Below are positions 1 through 10,269 of a stretch of 64,000 nt of DNA, in pieces. The stretch lies in NCBI GenBank assembly GCA_023376005.1, contig CM042143.1:87921450-87985449 (forward strand), in the 5' to 3' direction. The translations under genes were made by a program, and so were the position numbers. How positions within the stretch are numbered: position 1 is the first letter of the stretch; every line of letters starts with the position of its first letter. The notes under the pieces were generated by a model. That model searched no databases. It was not told where the DNA came from and saw only the letters and a list, made by a program, of their open reading frames with translations. This DNA comes from Doryteuthis pealeii. Lineage: Eukaryota > Mollusca > Cephalopoda > Myopsida > Loliginidae.

Positions 1-69
1 TAAAATCCATTTTCTTAGCTTTTCAATCTTTTTTTTCCTAAGAGTTGTAAATGACTAGGATTCAATAAG

Positions 70-310
70 AGGTGCCCTTAGTGTAATGGTTATCATTGTA
101 GGAAATGGAATTGGTGACCCAGAGTTCAAATCCTGGACAAGGCAGTTGTGCTAAAACACTTGAAAAAGGTACAAATCCATCTGTTGTCCTCCTAGCTGGG
201 CAACCAATCTCAGAGAAGGAAACACTGAAATTCCAACCAGTTTTTCTCTACTTAAAAATTTACCTTGTGTCACATCCTGCGTGTGTTTGAAGGGGTTGGG
301 TAAATACATA
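70..310 (+). mobile_element. SINE-B1, tRNA-derived SINE, diverged
   Basis: The head carries a pol III A box ('GTGTAATGGTTA') and a B box ('GAGTTCAAATCCTGG'). The body and the tail 'TTGTGTCACATCCTG...GGGTTGGGTAAATA' match about ten other copies in the window. The middle, normally 'CTCCCTCCAGCTATGG', is partly deleted. It is transcribed from its own head and moved by a LINE, by analogy with known SINEs. Not a functional tRNA. Confidence 0.85.
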
Positions 311-732
311 CCACAGTTGAATGATTGCAAAAGCATTACAGAGCTGAGTAGATTTTAAGATCTTCCAGGATTCGGGTGATCAGGACTCGCCTTAGTTTTT
401 TTCTATTAGTAGTAATTTATGCCTTACCATATTTGATCATGGGAGAGTAGTTTCCTATTGCCTTCTCCATTTCGAATTCATCTTTTTCCTAGACTAGTTG
501 CCTACCACTCTTTTATTCATAACTGAGGGAGAAAGGTGTTCATGCCTTTCCCAGTGGCATTAGTATGAAGTAAAACACAAACAACTTTGATTAGAATTTG
601 AATATCAAGAAAAGTCTTATTTGTTCTAGAATCAATTTGATCTCTGATCAAATCCAGAACATATGTGCACAAGCAAGACCATTTCTGTACTTTAAATTTT
701 TTATTTATTTTTTTTATGCTGAGCATGAAGTT
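311..732. other. unassigned AT-rich DNA
   Basis: I see no repeat shared with the rest of the window and no credible coding. Confidence 0.4.
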
Positions 733-885
733 AACTCTTTAGTCCACTGAGACTTCTGAAGAATCTACTACATAGTAAACATACTTGAGTGCCAGTAGCA
801 TTTGGCACTATATCCTTATGTTTTTTCAGATGACTCTTCAGTCCACTAAGACTTCTGAAGAATCTACTACATAGTAAACATACAT
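733..885. repeat. two-copy direct repeat, 99-bp period
   Basis: The block from 'AGTCCACT' through 'CATAGTAAACATA' at 741-783 recurs at 840-882 with one substitution. It is a local tandem duplication. Confidence 0.85.
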
Positions 886-924
886 AAGTGACAGTGTCCC
901 CCACCCCATTTTATAGCCCTTATT

Positions 925-1090
925 CAGTTTCTTCATGATAGTCAATACTTTGGTCACATATAATAGTACCCTTGTAGAGCCTGTCTAAGTTATGAATAGT
1001 GTGAAACAGGGCTGCATTCTTGCACCACAACTATTTGGAATCTTCTTTGTCATCTTTAAGATTGATTTAAAACTAAAAATTCAATAACAT
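925..1090 (+). pseudogene. LINE reverse-transcriptase fragment (motif 'VKQGCILAPQLF')
   Basis: From about 1000 one frame reads NSVKQGCILAPQLFGIFF. This matches the conserved GVKQGC-LAPTLF block of non-LTR reverse transcriptases (fingers/palm region). An upstream frame gives QFLHDSQYF, resembling the preceding 'FHDGM' block, so at least one frameshift and in-frame stops are present. Only about 50 codons survive. It is a dead fragment; the LINE clade cannot be fixed from this piece alone. Confidence 0.8.
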
Positions 1091-1139
1091 CATACAATAA
1101 GCAGTCATAAAAGACTTTTGTGTGAACTTAATGAGATTC

Positions 1140-1431
1140 GATTATTTGGATTATTAGGACTATTGTCCTCATGATATTTCAGCTGTTGTGTCCTCCGACC
1201 TTCTTCAGGTGTTTCATGTCAAACTCAGGAGCCTTCACGGAATTTTGAACTGAACCCTTTATTCCATTTACAGGGGTAGATTGCTCTCATTCATTAACCA
1301 TGACTGAGTACAAGTGTTAAGTATTCTATGTTACTGTCGCCCTTGACCAGGATTGAACATGCAGCCTAAAGATGAGTTGTGTAGCTAACAATAAAGAAGA
1401 GGACAATAGTCTGAATAATTCAAATAATCAA
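1140..1431. mobile_element. element D1, foldback with ~33-bp terminal inverted repeats
   Basis: Both ends carry the same sequence in inverted orientation ('GGACTATTGTCCTCAT' type). The interior has 'CCTTCTTCAGG' (1200-1209), the reverse of the CCTGAAGA motif seen in other D copies. The same ends flank a perfect foldback at 48960-49078. The following 'AAGCCTCATCT' is shared with other D copies. Confidence 0.75.
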
Positions 1432-1944
1432 GCCTCATCTCAAAAATTCAAAGAACTAGTACTAATGAGATTGTTTTCTGATTTGATATTTTCTCCAATT
1501 TTTAAGCCTAAAGATGTTTTTTTCCACCCCCAAGGTATTTTGTCATAAATCCACGCTTATAAATCACATGTCTTGTTGCAAATTGCCTTATTATAGAAGA
1601 ATGAAATGCATGAGTTTTATACATCATTTTAAAAGTACAATCACTTGATATGTTGTATTCTTAATTATATGCAGCTTTGAAGTGAAATCTGTGTATGACA
1701 TTGTAATGTGTAGAAGAATCTATTTTGACTTGCGTTTATTTAATAGGAATTGTTTATTCGTATATTATGCATGTAATTTGAATTTGTTTTTCCATTTTCT
1801 GGCATCTGTTCATATCTTAACTCTTTCTCCTCCTCCGCCGTACTGTGTTTGATTTGAATATCTATTTTCTCATTCTTATAGATGGTAATCAATGATATGA
1901 TAGCCAAGCTTAAGATAGTAATTTTTTGTGAATAATTTTAATGT
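1432..1944. other. unassigned AT-rich DNA
   Basis: No recognisable element or coding signal. Confidence 0.35.
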
Positions 1945-2040
1945 TTCAGACTATTGTCCTCATCTTTATTGTGGTATGTATGTATAAAGACATTTCAGCC
2001 ACTCTATCCTCCGGCCTTCCTTAGGTCATCTCTGTGTATC
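1945..2040. mobile_element. D-type end fragment (D2)
   Basis: 'GACTATTGTCCTCATC' is followed by 'TTTATTGTGGTATGTA' and 'CCTCCGGCCTTCC', as in the D array at 38990-39850 and at 51967-52400. Confidence 0.65.
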
Positions 2041-2636
2041 TGAGTATAGTAATAACCCAACATTGGAAATCATTTTTAATCATATGACTGTTGATCAAAG
2101 AGGCATTGAAGAACTTTTAGGGATCTTATTCAAATAATGATGTCATCGTTTTTACATGTCTATCATTCTGACATGGGTCATGAGAAGAATCTTGATCATT
2201 TAAAGAAAAAAAATGTATTTTAGAAACAAAAAAAAAGTTTATTTTTGTTTTTTAATTTTTGATTAAAATTTTTTACCCTTATTGATCTTACAGATTACAA
2301 TCAATAAGATAGCAGCCAAGGTTAAGATTTAAGCTGCACCTTGTTGAAATTCACTTTAGTCAGTACTAATTATTACTAACAGACTCTAATAATAGTGGGG
2401 TCAGAAGTTATCTGCCCTAATCCATTTATTGTATGGGTGAGTTACTTACCCTTTGACCTTTTTCAGTTATTGTTTTTAAATAAATTAAACACCTCGTGTT
2501 ATGAAAAGCAGTCCTAATGTGTTGCCTCGTTAATCTAATGGAAGGTATCTCAATTGGAATATGTCTCAATGGGTAACTGCGCTTGCCAGAGAGAAAAGGT
2601 ATGTCTCTTTTTCTGTGGGATTAAGTTAATAAATTC
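2041..2636. other. unassigned AT-rich DNA
   Basis: A-rich and T-rich runs near 2200-2270; otherwise nothing recognised. Confidence 0.35.
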
Positions 2637-2880
2637 TCAACACACCTGATGGTGAGGTTTCAGTTCCGAGGAATGTGGAGAATCCCTTCATCACTATTAC
2701 TCCTAGATCCATTCTAACCTGGAGTGGTAATACCTGTTAAAGTCCCATCTATGGGTTAAATAGAATAACTGAGTTTTAAAAAATGTGTTTGAATACTCAT
2801 AGAACAAAATATCTTAGACATAAAATAACCCATCAAGGGTTGACATGCTGTAAAATACAATAAACCAAACCAAACCATTA
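2637..2880 (+). mobile_element. J1 retroposon, 5'-truncated
   Basis: Shares the J body ('GATGGTGAGGTT', 'GGAATGTGGAG', 'CATCTATGGGTTAAATAGA') and the 3' end 'GGGTTGACATGCTGTAAAAT' followed by a CAAAC-rich tail. About 20 J copies of varying length occur in both orientations. J is probably the 3' part of a LINE or a LINE-tailed SINE. Confidence 0.8.
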
Positions 2881-3303
2881 CTTTGAAATGGTAATAAGAA
2901 TCCTCTAACTTGAAAATTATAACCTAAGAGCAATTACCAATTGAAGAAGACGTGTCCTTAATAAATTACTATTTAGCATTTGATTTTGTGTTAGCCTTAG
3001 GGAGAAGGCAACAGTGGAAAGTAAGGGAGAGCATATTGACATGCCAGTAGCAGATATAAATTGAGAACAACTTAAATTATATTAAAACATTTCCTTCAAA
3101 TTCAGACAAATCTAATTTGCAGTGAAAAGTAATCTGCCAGAAATGATTGGATTTCCTTTCCGCAATAATATTTGATGTCATTACTGACTACAGCTTCATT
3201 TGTCTTAAGACAGACAAAATTATTATGTTTAAAATACACTTCCCCCTGGCAACTGTTTTTCCCTCAATTAAAAGCTTATCAGAGCTGTTTACGAAAAACT
3301 TGA

Positions 3304-3386
3304 ATTTTTCTTTCTTTTTCTTTTTTTTCTTCTCTTTTTTTTTTTCTTTTTTTAATCTTTTTTTTCTTTTTTTCTTTTTCTTTTTC
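3304..3386 (+). repeat. T-rich pyrimidine tract
   Basis: Runs of T broken by single C. The lysine- or phenylalanine-rich frames across it are low-complexity artefacts. Confidence 0.9.
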
Positions 3387-3803
3387 AAATTATATCTTAA
3401 ACACCTAACAGTTCCTCAAAGATGTACTTTGTAGCAGATTGTAATTATTGATCTTTGATTTGTTAATTTTCAAATTATAGTTATTTAAATTAGTTATTTT
3501 CATTTGGTTATTTTATTGTTTTACTTAATTTTATTGTTTAATTTAATCTTATTTAGTAAATAAGTATAAGTTGATCTAAAATAACCATAATCTAAAATTA
3601 AATTTAAAATTAAATAAGTTTAGATTATGGTTATTTTATATTATGGTTATTTTATTTTGTTTTATTAGTAAATTTAAATTATAGTTATTTTTATTTGGTT
3701 ATTTTATTCTAGTTTTTAAGTTTAAATTATATCTTAAACACCTAAAAGTTCCTCAAAGACATATAGAAAGTGTAGTAGATTATTATTATTGACCTTTGAT
3801 AAT
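3387..3803. repeat. repeated block 'AAATTATATCTTAAACACCTAA' (two copies) around AT-rich palindromic DNA
   Basis: Copies at 3387-3465 and 3722-3803; further copies at 5330-5415 and 5697-5770 and a fragment at 11516-11545. Two of them directly precede SINE-A copies, so this block and SINE A may have been duplicated together. The middle holds several inverted 'TAAATTTAAATTATGGTTATTTT' relatives. Confidence 0.65.
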
Positions 3804-3807
3804 TTAG

Positions 3808-4060
3808 GGCCGGTTTAGCTCAGTTGGTAGAGTGTCAGACTAGGAACTACAAGGTTTCGGGTTCAATACCAGCCCTTGCCAACTCAGCGTATGAGTAGCA
3901 GAGAGATCTATGCAGTAAAGTGAGGAGCTGATGGTAGGTGTGGTGCTCCACCTCAGATGCCAAAAACAATCTCCTTGGTCTTGCACTAGGGAAAAGGGGA
4001 TAGACTCCCTTGCTGATTGGCGGATACCGACTTCAGGTCACCCTGACAACTTTACTTACT
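3808..4060 (+). mobile_element. SINE-A1, full-length tRNA-derived SINE
   Basis: Head with A box 'TAGCTCAGTTGGTAGAG' and B box 'GGGTTCAATACC'. The body runs 'AACTCAGCGTATGAGTAGCA', a 'TCTCCTTGGTCT' block, 'AAAAGGGGATAGACTCCCT' and a 3' end 'ACAACTTTACTTACT'. About fourteen copies lie in the window, so this is its commonest SINE. Confidence 0.92.
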
Positions 4061-4266
4061 GTCAATACTAAAAATTATATATACAGAATATCGAAAAATA
4101 AGAGAGAGAGCAATAAAAACAAAGTTGGGCCTAATTACGAATTGATTATATTTTTATTGTATATAAGTTTATATTTTTATTGTATATTTTTTTATTTTAT
4201 TGTATATTTTTATTGTATATTTTTTTATTGTATATTTTTATTGTATATAAGTTTATATTTTTATTG

Positions 4267-4310
<44 letters not shown>

Positions 4311-4384
4311 ATCGAAAAATAAGAGAGAGAGCAAATAAAAACAAAGTCGGGCCTAATTACGAATTGATTATAAAAATAATATAA
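4061..4384. repeat. duplicated 65-bp block around T-rich and (TA)n repeats
   Basis: 'GAATATCGAAAAATAAGAGA' through 'AATTACGAATTGATTATA' occurs at 4086-4149 and 4307-4372. Between them lie tandem 'TTTTTATTGTATA' units and a (TA)n run at 4267-4305. Confidence 0.85.
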
Positions 4385-5014
4385 TCTATGTTTAAATTTT
4401 TTTACCTGAAAGTCAATAAAGATTTATAACTAAATTAGTCACTAGATAAAAGTGTCATCCTTACCATTTTGTCTAAAGAACTGTTTTGGACACCTTGTTA
4501 TGATTCCTCTTTCAATGTTTGTATTTGTTAGGTTAAGACCTAACGAAAATAGAGTTGCTCCCTTTGATCAGTAGGCGACTGATGGGAACTTGGAAGTAGG
4601 GTTTCCGCCATGACACTTTTGGATTGGGGCTTGTACTGAGTGGACATGGCTTACAACACGGGTGGGCTAGTTAAGTCATTTTTAGGGTAGAAGCATTCTC
4701 TACCCTGTGTTAGATAAAACCTTGTTAATTTTTCCAATGACCTGGTCTTGTATTTTCATTCAGTGTTCCGTATTTTATTGTATGTAAAAACATAACAGAA
4801 CTGGTGATGAGGATGAGATTTTAAACCACTCACATTCTTTGTTGGCGATGGTTGAGTAAGTCGTCAAATCAGTTGTATCATTCATTGTTGTGTTTAGACA
4901 GTTAAACTTTGCATTAAAAAGTTAAGTGTGTTCATCAAAAATCTTTTTTAATGTGTTTACTATTTCTGTGAAACTACAGTCCCTTAACATAAAGAGAAAA
5001 AAAGTTTAAATTCT
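4385..5014. other. unassigned DNA
   Basis: Moderately mixed composition; no recognised repeat or coding. Confidence 0.35.
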
Positions 5015-5312
5015 TATATATGAAGAATAATTAAAGTCCAATTACCGTTGAACTGGGAAGACAAGGCAGCAAACGGTTGTAACTCAATACAATCCCGAAA
5101 GCTACAAATCCACTGCAAAATGACAGAGTATATATAAGACTCCACAATGTCATTCAAATCAAGCAGCCAATCAGAACTCAAGGAATGGAATCACCCAAAT
5201 TCATGGATGGATCATTCTTGATTCCTATTTATACCAACTGTCTTGGACACTGCTTGAGTTGTTCTTAGCTGCTGTTATTCAAACCAACAGTAGGCTAACT
5301 GACTTCAATATT
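5015..5312 (-). mobile_element. element I, copy 1
   Basis: About 300 bp that recurs at 44549-44846 and 47711-48025. Shared landmarks on the minus strand are 'CTGTTGGTTTG', 'ATTCCATTCCTTGAGT', 'CTGATTGGCTGCTT' and 'GGTAATTGGAACTT'. No TIRs or coding seen; class unknown. Confidence 0.75.
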
Positions 5313-5439
5313 AAGCTTAGTTTAATACAACACAAAACACCTAACCGTTCCTCAAAGACTTACTAGAATGTTTAGCAGATTATAATCATTATTAACTTTT
5401 GATTAGTTAATTTGATTAAAAAAAATAAATTTGGAATAC

Positions 5440-5697
5440 ACATCAGTCGGTGGGTGTCTGCCTAAGAACCACAAGGTTCATGTTTCAATACCAGACCTCA
5501 CCAACTCAGCATATGAGTAGCACAGGGATCTGTGCTGTAAAGTGGGGAGCTGATGGTCGGTGTGGTGCATCCCTCAGATGCCAAAACAATCTCCTTGGTC
5601 TAGCACTAGTGAAAAGGGGATAGATTCCCTCAGTGTCTGGCTGATACAGACATTAGGCTACCCCAACAACTTTTTTTTTTTTTTTTTTTTTTTTTTT
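5440..5697 (+). mobile_element. SINE-A2, head damaged
   Basis: Starts inside the A box ('CAGTCGGTGGGTGTC') and continues collinear with SINE A. The end 'CCCCAACAAC' runs into a 26-T tract. The insertion is next to the repeated block also found beside SINE-A1. Confidence 0.85.
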
Positions 5698-5819
5698 CAA
5701 ATTATATCTCAAAGATGTGCTAAAAAGTTTAGCAGATTATTATTATTGAAGTTAATTTGATTTTGTTGGTAAATTTAACATTGCTGTTAAAAATGGAATT
5801 AAAGATACAGATTCCTCAT

Positions 5820-6622
5820 TTATATATTAATACTCGTGTTTCTTAATTGTATGACCGTTATCATCTTGTAGTCTCTTATTAAAAATGAGACAGTCTAATT
5901 CATCCAAGATGAAATGCAAAAATATAAATCCTTATTAGGTGTGGCTTATCTGCTGAATTTTTATATCTTATAAGTGTCGTCACCTCAGCTAAATAATGAA
6001 CCACTCCATTTTTATTATACAGAAAGAAAGGTAAGAAAAAGGACATGCTACATAGAAAAAATACAATAAGAAAGAAAGAAAGAGAATAGATGAAAGATAG
6101 AGGAGATGAGCGTGTGGTAGCAATAATGCTAATCTGTTTCAATCGAACATAATGAAAAGATGAAAAGTAGGAAAAGAAAAGAGTAAGAAAGTTAAATCAA
6201 GATTATTATACTTTTTACAAATTGAAATATTTCACAATAGCTCTTAAGTAAACATATCAAATGTTGCAATAATTAAATTACTATACTGTGGTATACAGGA
6301 AGCGCGTGGTGTAATGGTTAAAGTCATGGGAAATGGACTCGTTGCCCTGAGTTCAAATCCTGGATGTGGTAATTGCATTTCACTTAGCGTTAATACCCTT
6401 GGGAAAGGTATGAATCTTACTCTCCCTCCAGCTATGGATAAATAGCAGGGCAGACTGGGCTCTTAAACTTGGTTAGGCAACCGGTCTAGGAGAAGGAAAA
6501 CTCTAAATTCAAACCTGTTGAACTCTGCTTAAGAAATTGACCTTGTGTCACATCCTGCTCGTGCGGAGGGGTTGGTAAATATATATATATACTGTGGTAT
6601 ATCCACAGGTCCTGTAGTATCA
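5820..6622 (+). mobile_element. H1, TIR element interrupted by a SINE
   Basis: Member of family H, about 500 bp without the insert. H landmarks are 'GTTATCATCTTG', 'AAAAATGAGACAGTC', 'GGACATGCTA' and 'TTAAGTAAACATATCAAATG'. Its 3' terminus 'TATCCACAGGTCCTG' is the inverse of the 5' terminus seen in H5 at 42307. SINE-B2 (6296-6587) sits close to the 3' terminus. Non-autonomous. Confidence 0.8.
6296..6587 (+). mobile_element. SINE-B2 with 14-bp TSD
   Basis: Near-complete SINE B: A box 'GTGTAATGGTTAAAG', B box 'GAGTTCAAATCCTGG', 'CTCCCTCCAGCTATGG', 'AAATTGACCTTGTGTCACAT' and tail 'GGTTGGTAAATATAT'. The duplication 'TATACTGTGGTATA' is at 6282-6295 and 6588-6601. An uninterrupted version of the target lies at 37855-37930. 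Confidence 0.95.
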
Positions 6623-7149
6623 TATATTTACAATTATATATTATTCAGTGAGGAAATAAATAGGATTGTTCAAGTTTTCTTAATGGTCTGAATTTGAAAA
6701 TAAATTCTATCTAAATTGCAACAGCAACATAATTTCCCAACCTGCCTTTGCTGTTAATAAACAAAAATTGACTGAATAAACATTCAATTCTGACATAACT
6801 ATCAATTTTTCTCTTTTGAGCATCTGCTGAATCAATTAAAAAATAATTCTAAAAAAGGTTTAAAAAAAACAAAAACTTGAAACTGTGAAAAAAAAAAAAA
6901 AAAAAAAAAAAAAAACAGCTAGAAAGCCACATGCTGTCAAAAGATTTGAGAAAGAATGTCAATCAGTCTGCAGTGCATAAAAAAAAAAAAAAAAGTTGTG
7001 TTTTTTTTATTTGCTGCACAAATGGGCCGCACATTCAGTAAGAACATGAGAAAATATTCTGTTGCCTTAAAGTCAAATAACGACCTGATTTCTTTTTATG
7101 CAACTGGACCAATGTCATAAAAATTGATGAAAATTACTTTTTAATCAAG
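6623..7149. other. unassigned DNA with poly-A runs
   Basis: A-runs at about 6889-6915 and 6980-6994. Nothing else recognised. Confidence 0.4.
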
Positions 7150-8169
7150 ATATTTCTAATTATAATGGAGATTCGGTGTCTGTCTGTAATCAAAACTACG
7201 TCACTGCTTATGTCACAATACCCTCAGGAATTGGGTAAGTTTATCAAAGAGTATCTAATTCATATTATAGTCAAAATCATTATTTCTTAGAATAAATCTT
7301 ATTTATTAATGATGTCTCTATGAAAATCTGAGTTAGATTTACATCAAAACAGTCCATATTATTAAGGTATTTACCACACATCCCACATATGCGGGTATGA
7401 CACAAGGTCTTTTGATGCGGGACCACCCACGAACCAAAGCTCATGATATGATGGGTGCAAAAAATGCGGATATTCCATTGGCATTCCTCCTCAAGGGAGG
7501 CGCCTCAGGCACTGGGAAATAAACCCAGCCCCGCCCCTTTAAATAAAGGGGGTAGGTGTTGCCTGGGGTGATGACTCGAAGGCCCGGGTTATTAGTGGTA
7601 TTTACCACATACCCTACGTGTACGGGTTAGGTACAAGGCCCTATTAATCTTGGACCACCCATTAACCGAAGCTCATAAGTGGTGGGTGCAAAAAATGCAT
7701 TGATCACGTCGACATTCCCCTTCAAGGGGGCACCTCAGGCACTTGGCAATAAACCAAGCCCTGCCCCTTTAAATCAAGGGGGCAGGTGTTCCCTGGGATC
7801 AACGCTGTTAATTTACATTAACAAACACAGGCCCTGAAAGGCCTGTGTTATTAGTGCATTCAAATTTTACTTATATATTACTAAGAAATAAACGTATACT
7901 TAATATATGGTGTGGTTAATTTGCATACTGGTTTTAACAAAACCAGGTTTAATAAGTAATTACTTGGTATTGTTGATCTCTAATATTATTGTTTTATTCT
8001 CCAACGTATTAAAATCAATCCTATGAATGACTTTATATAGAAACTAATTAAAATAAGTGTGATCTTTTCATATACGTTCTTAATTTTGTTAGTCTTTCTA
8101 ATTTAATATATTTCATTACATTAAAACTTAAATACTTATGCCCGGTGGAGGATGCATATTCTTGCTAGT
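7150..8169 (+). mobile_element. M1, non-autonomous Helitron-like element carrying L units
   Basis: 5' side 'AATTATAATGGAGATTC' corresponds to 'TCTTATTATAATGGAGATTC' in other M copies. 3' end 'ATTCTTGCTAG' precedes T, and the left arm of a hairpin ('ATGCCC') lies 20-30 bp upstream. TC start, CTAG end, a 3' hairpin and an A/T target without TSD are Helitron hallmarks. No Rep/helicase coding is present. Two L units occupy 7366-7850. Confidence 0.72.
7366..7850 (-). repeat. two tandem L units inside M1
   Basis: Each unit, read on the minus strand, has 'GGGGCAGG...TTTATTGCC', 'CTGAGGCGCC' and ends 'GGCAAATACC' or close relatives. They are GC-richer than their surroundings. The target word 'TTATTAGTG' or a variant recurs at each junction (about 7361, 7587 and 7849). 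Single L units occur at the equivalent position of M2 and M4. Confidence 0.75.
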
Positions 8170-8261
8170 TAAATGAATAAATTCAGCATAAAATGATTTA
8201 CATAAAATCCTTTTCACTATTTACAAACATTTTTTTACCCCCTCATAGATTTTGGAGTAAA

Positions 8262-8590
8262 TCATCATCATCATGTCGCGCAAGTAGTATGGATATCTAT
8301 GACAATCTCTCGCTAACCTTCCCTATCATTCATTGTCCTTGGAAGGTCTTCTGCACAGAAACCAGCATCCTTGCATAGTTAGTCAATGTAGGTCCTTGGT
8401 GGGTGGCCCACACTTGCATGTCCATGTATTGACTTCCACAGGAAAACGTTGCTTATGAGCTTGTCCTGCATGCCTAGTCCGTCTCACTCAGATGATTTGT
8501 GTGATGCGGGTCAGGTGGCCATACTGCTGCTTCCTTGTGGGGTGCTGTTTCCACGACTTGTTCAGGACTGCACACAGCATTCTTGGAGTA
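8262..8590 (-). pseudogene. LINE ORF2 C-terminal remnant (type beta)
   Basis: On the minus strand a frame reads VLNKSWKQHPTRKQQYGHL, then after a deletion/frameshift DKLISNVFLW, HGHASVGHPP and LPRTMNDREG. This is the C-terminal tail downstream of the reverse transcriptase in a widespread group of animal non-LTR retrotransposons. At least two in-frame stops are present, and nothing upstream (RT core, endonuclease) survives. A second copy of the same tail type is at 38725-38960. Dead 5'-truncated copy. Confidence 0.85.
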
Positions 8591-8869
8591 AAATCTTGGT
8601 GTAAATAAAAAAGTTCAACTCCAAGACTCCAAAATCCCTGCTATTTATAGACCTAACAATTATTTCCATTCTTCCCTGGAACCATCTGTTTGTTCAAAGA
8701 TCCGTTCTCAATCAAATTTAGGGAGATCCGACTAGACTGTTACATTATGGCCACCGGATGTTGAATTTCATTGATATCTTTTCTTTTTTTTTCTTTTTCC
8801 TCATGGCATAGTGACTATACTGCGACGTCATAGTAAGCAAGTTTGATCTTCAGTCATGCTACCATGTTC
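8591..8869. other. unassigned DNA
   Basis: No recognised element. Confidence 0.35.
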
Positions 8870-9245
8870 ATTTTTAGACTAATAGCATTGCGAAAGGTAT
8901 GAACCTCATCATCCCCCAGCAATGGATTAAATAGTACAACTACTCTGTCGGTAGAGCGTTCGGCTAGAAACCACAAGGTTCCTAGTTCGATACCAGCCCT
9001 CGCCAACTCAGTGTATGAGTAGCACAGGGATCTGTGCGGTAAAGTAAGAAGCTGATGGTAGGTGTGATGCTCTACCTCAGACACTAAAACAATCTCCTTG
9101 GTCTAGTGCTAGTGAAAAGGGGATAGACTCCCTCACTGATTGGCTCATACTGACATTAGGCCACCCCGACGACTTTACTTTACTTACTTTTGTTCTACAA
9201 GGAGGCTTTGCTATCAAATAACCCAGAAAGGTTGATATGCTATTA
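8870..9245 (+). mobile_element. Z1 repeat split by SINE-A3
   Basis: Left part 'CATCATCCCCCAGC...AAATAGTAC' and right part 'TTGTTCTACAAGGAGGCTTTG...GGTTGATATGC' are contiguous in the intact copy at 14400-14538. Z combines a SINE-B-like middle with the 'GGTTGATATGCC' tail shared by J and K. Confidence 0.8.
8941..9189 (+). mobile_element. SINE-A3, lacking the first ~15 bp
   Basis: Begins within the A box ('GTCGGTAGAGCG'), then keeps the B box 'TAGTTCGATACC' and the full body to 'GACGACTTTACTT'. Inserted in Z1. Confidence 0.9.
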
Positions 9246-9263
9246 ATCTATTATTAAATGATA

Positions 9264-9489
9264 TGGAGGCGCATGGGCTAGTGGTTAGTCATGGAAAATG
9301 GATTTGTCGATTCGAGTTCAATTCCTAGATGAAGCTGTTGGCATTTCACATAGCGCTAATACCCTTGGGAAAGGTATGAATCCATATATTCTCCCTCCAG
9401 CTATGGGTTAAATAGTAGGGCAGACTGGGCCCTTCAGCCTTGGGTAGGTAACCAGTCTAGGAGAGTGATAACTCTGAATTCAAAATTCC
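9264..9489 (+). mobile_element. SINE-B3, missing the tail
   Basis: A box 'GGGCTAGTGGTTAG', B box 'GAGTTCAATTCC' and the body through 'AACTCTGAATTCAAA'. The final ~80 bp with the 'TGTCACATCC' tail is absent. Confidence 0.85.
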
Positions 9490-9982
9490 TGAGGTCAATC
9501 GTTGATTGGGTTTGTGGCAATCCTTGATGCACCAATTCTTTCCTATCGACTGTGCAAAAAAAGTGTGGATGGTTCGACACAACCCTTCACCACTATAAAC
9601 AAATCACTGTGTAGACGTTCATTATATGAACACTCATACGTCGAAATTGATGGGAGAGTCCATCATTATTAAAACAACCACCTAATATGGACATAAATGT
9701 AACCCTCCTACTGAGTAGAGGGGAATTCTTCTAAATTTATATTATGATGATTGGGAGTGAAGGAGTAGAAAAACGTCCCTGGAGGTATTGTAATCCTTGG
9801 GGGGGGTCTTTTTTTTTTTTTTTAAAACACTTGTTTTGAATATTATCAGGTTGTTTGGATACACACACACAAGGGTCACTTAATACCACCAACAATCTTT
9901 TCCCCTCCTCCACTCCCCATAGGATAAATTTAGAACAATTCCCCTCCCCTTGGTAGGATGGTTGCAAACTGTTTTGTTTACA
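9490..9982. other. unassigned DNA
   Basis: G and T runs at about 9799-9825; no element recognised. Confidence 0.35.
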
Positions 9983-9993
9983 TACATATTTGA

Positions 9994-10250
9994 GGGATGG
10001 TTTAGCTCAGTCGGTAGAGTGTTCAGCTGGGAGCCTCAAGGTTCCTGGTTCGATATCGGCCCTCGCCAACTCAGCGTATGAGTAGCACAGGGATCTGTGC
10101 ACTAAAGTGAGGAGCTGATGGTAGGTGTGGTGATCTGCCTCAGATGCTAAAAAAAACAATCTCCTTGGTCTAGCGGTAGTGAAAAGGGGATAGACTCCCT
10201 CGCTGTCTGGCTGATACCAACATTAGGCCACCCTGACGACTTTACTTACT
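9994..10250 (+). mobile_element. SINE-A4, full length with perfect 11-bp TSD
   Basis: Complete SINE A from 'GGGATGGTTTAGCTCAG' to 'TTTACTTACT', flanked by 'TACATATTTGA' at 9983-9993 and 10251-10261. This copy defines the element ends at 257 bp and shows LINE-type target-primed insertion. Confidence 0.95.
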
Positions 10251-10269
10251 TACATATTTGATGGTTGTT

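Noticed and set aside
3147..3434. 95-codon phenylalanine-rich frame and its lysine-rich antisense
   Set aside because: Low-complexity T tract with no domain.
4010..4384. 124-codon frame with tyrosine/isoleucine repeats
   Set aside because: Begins in a SINE and runs through T-rich and TA repeats.
9799..9825. G-quadruplex or terminator-like G/T run
   Set aside because: A single G run followed by T; too simple to support a function.
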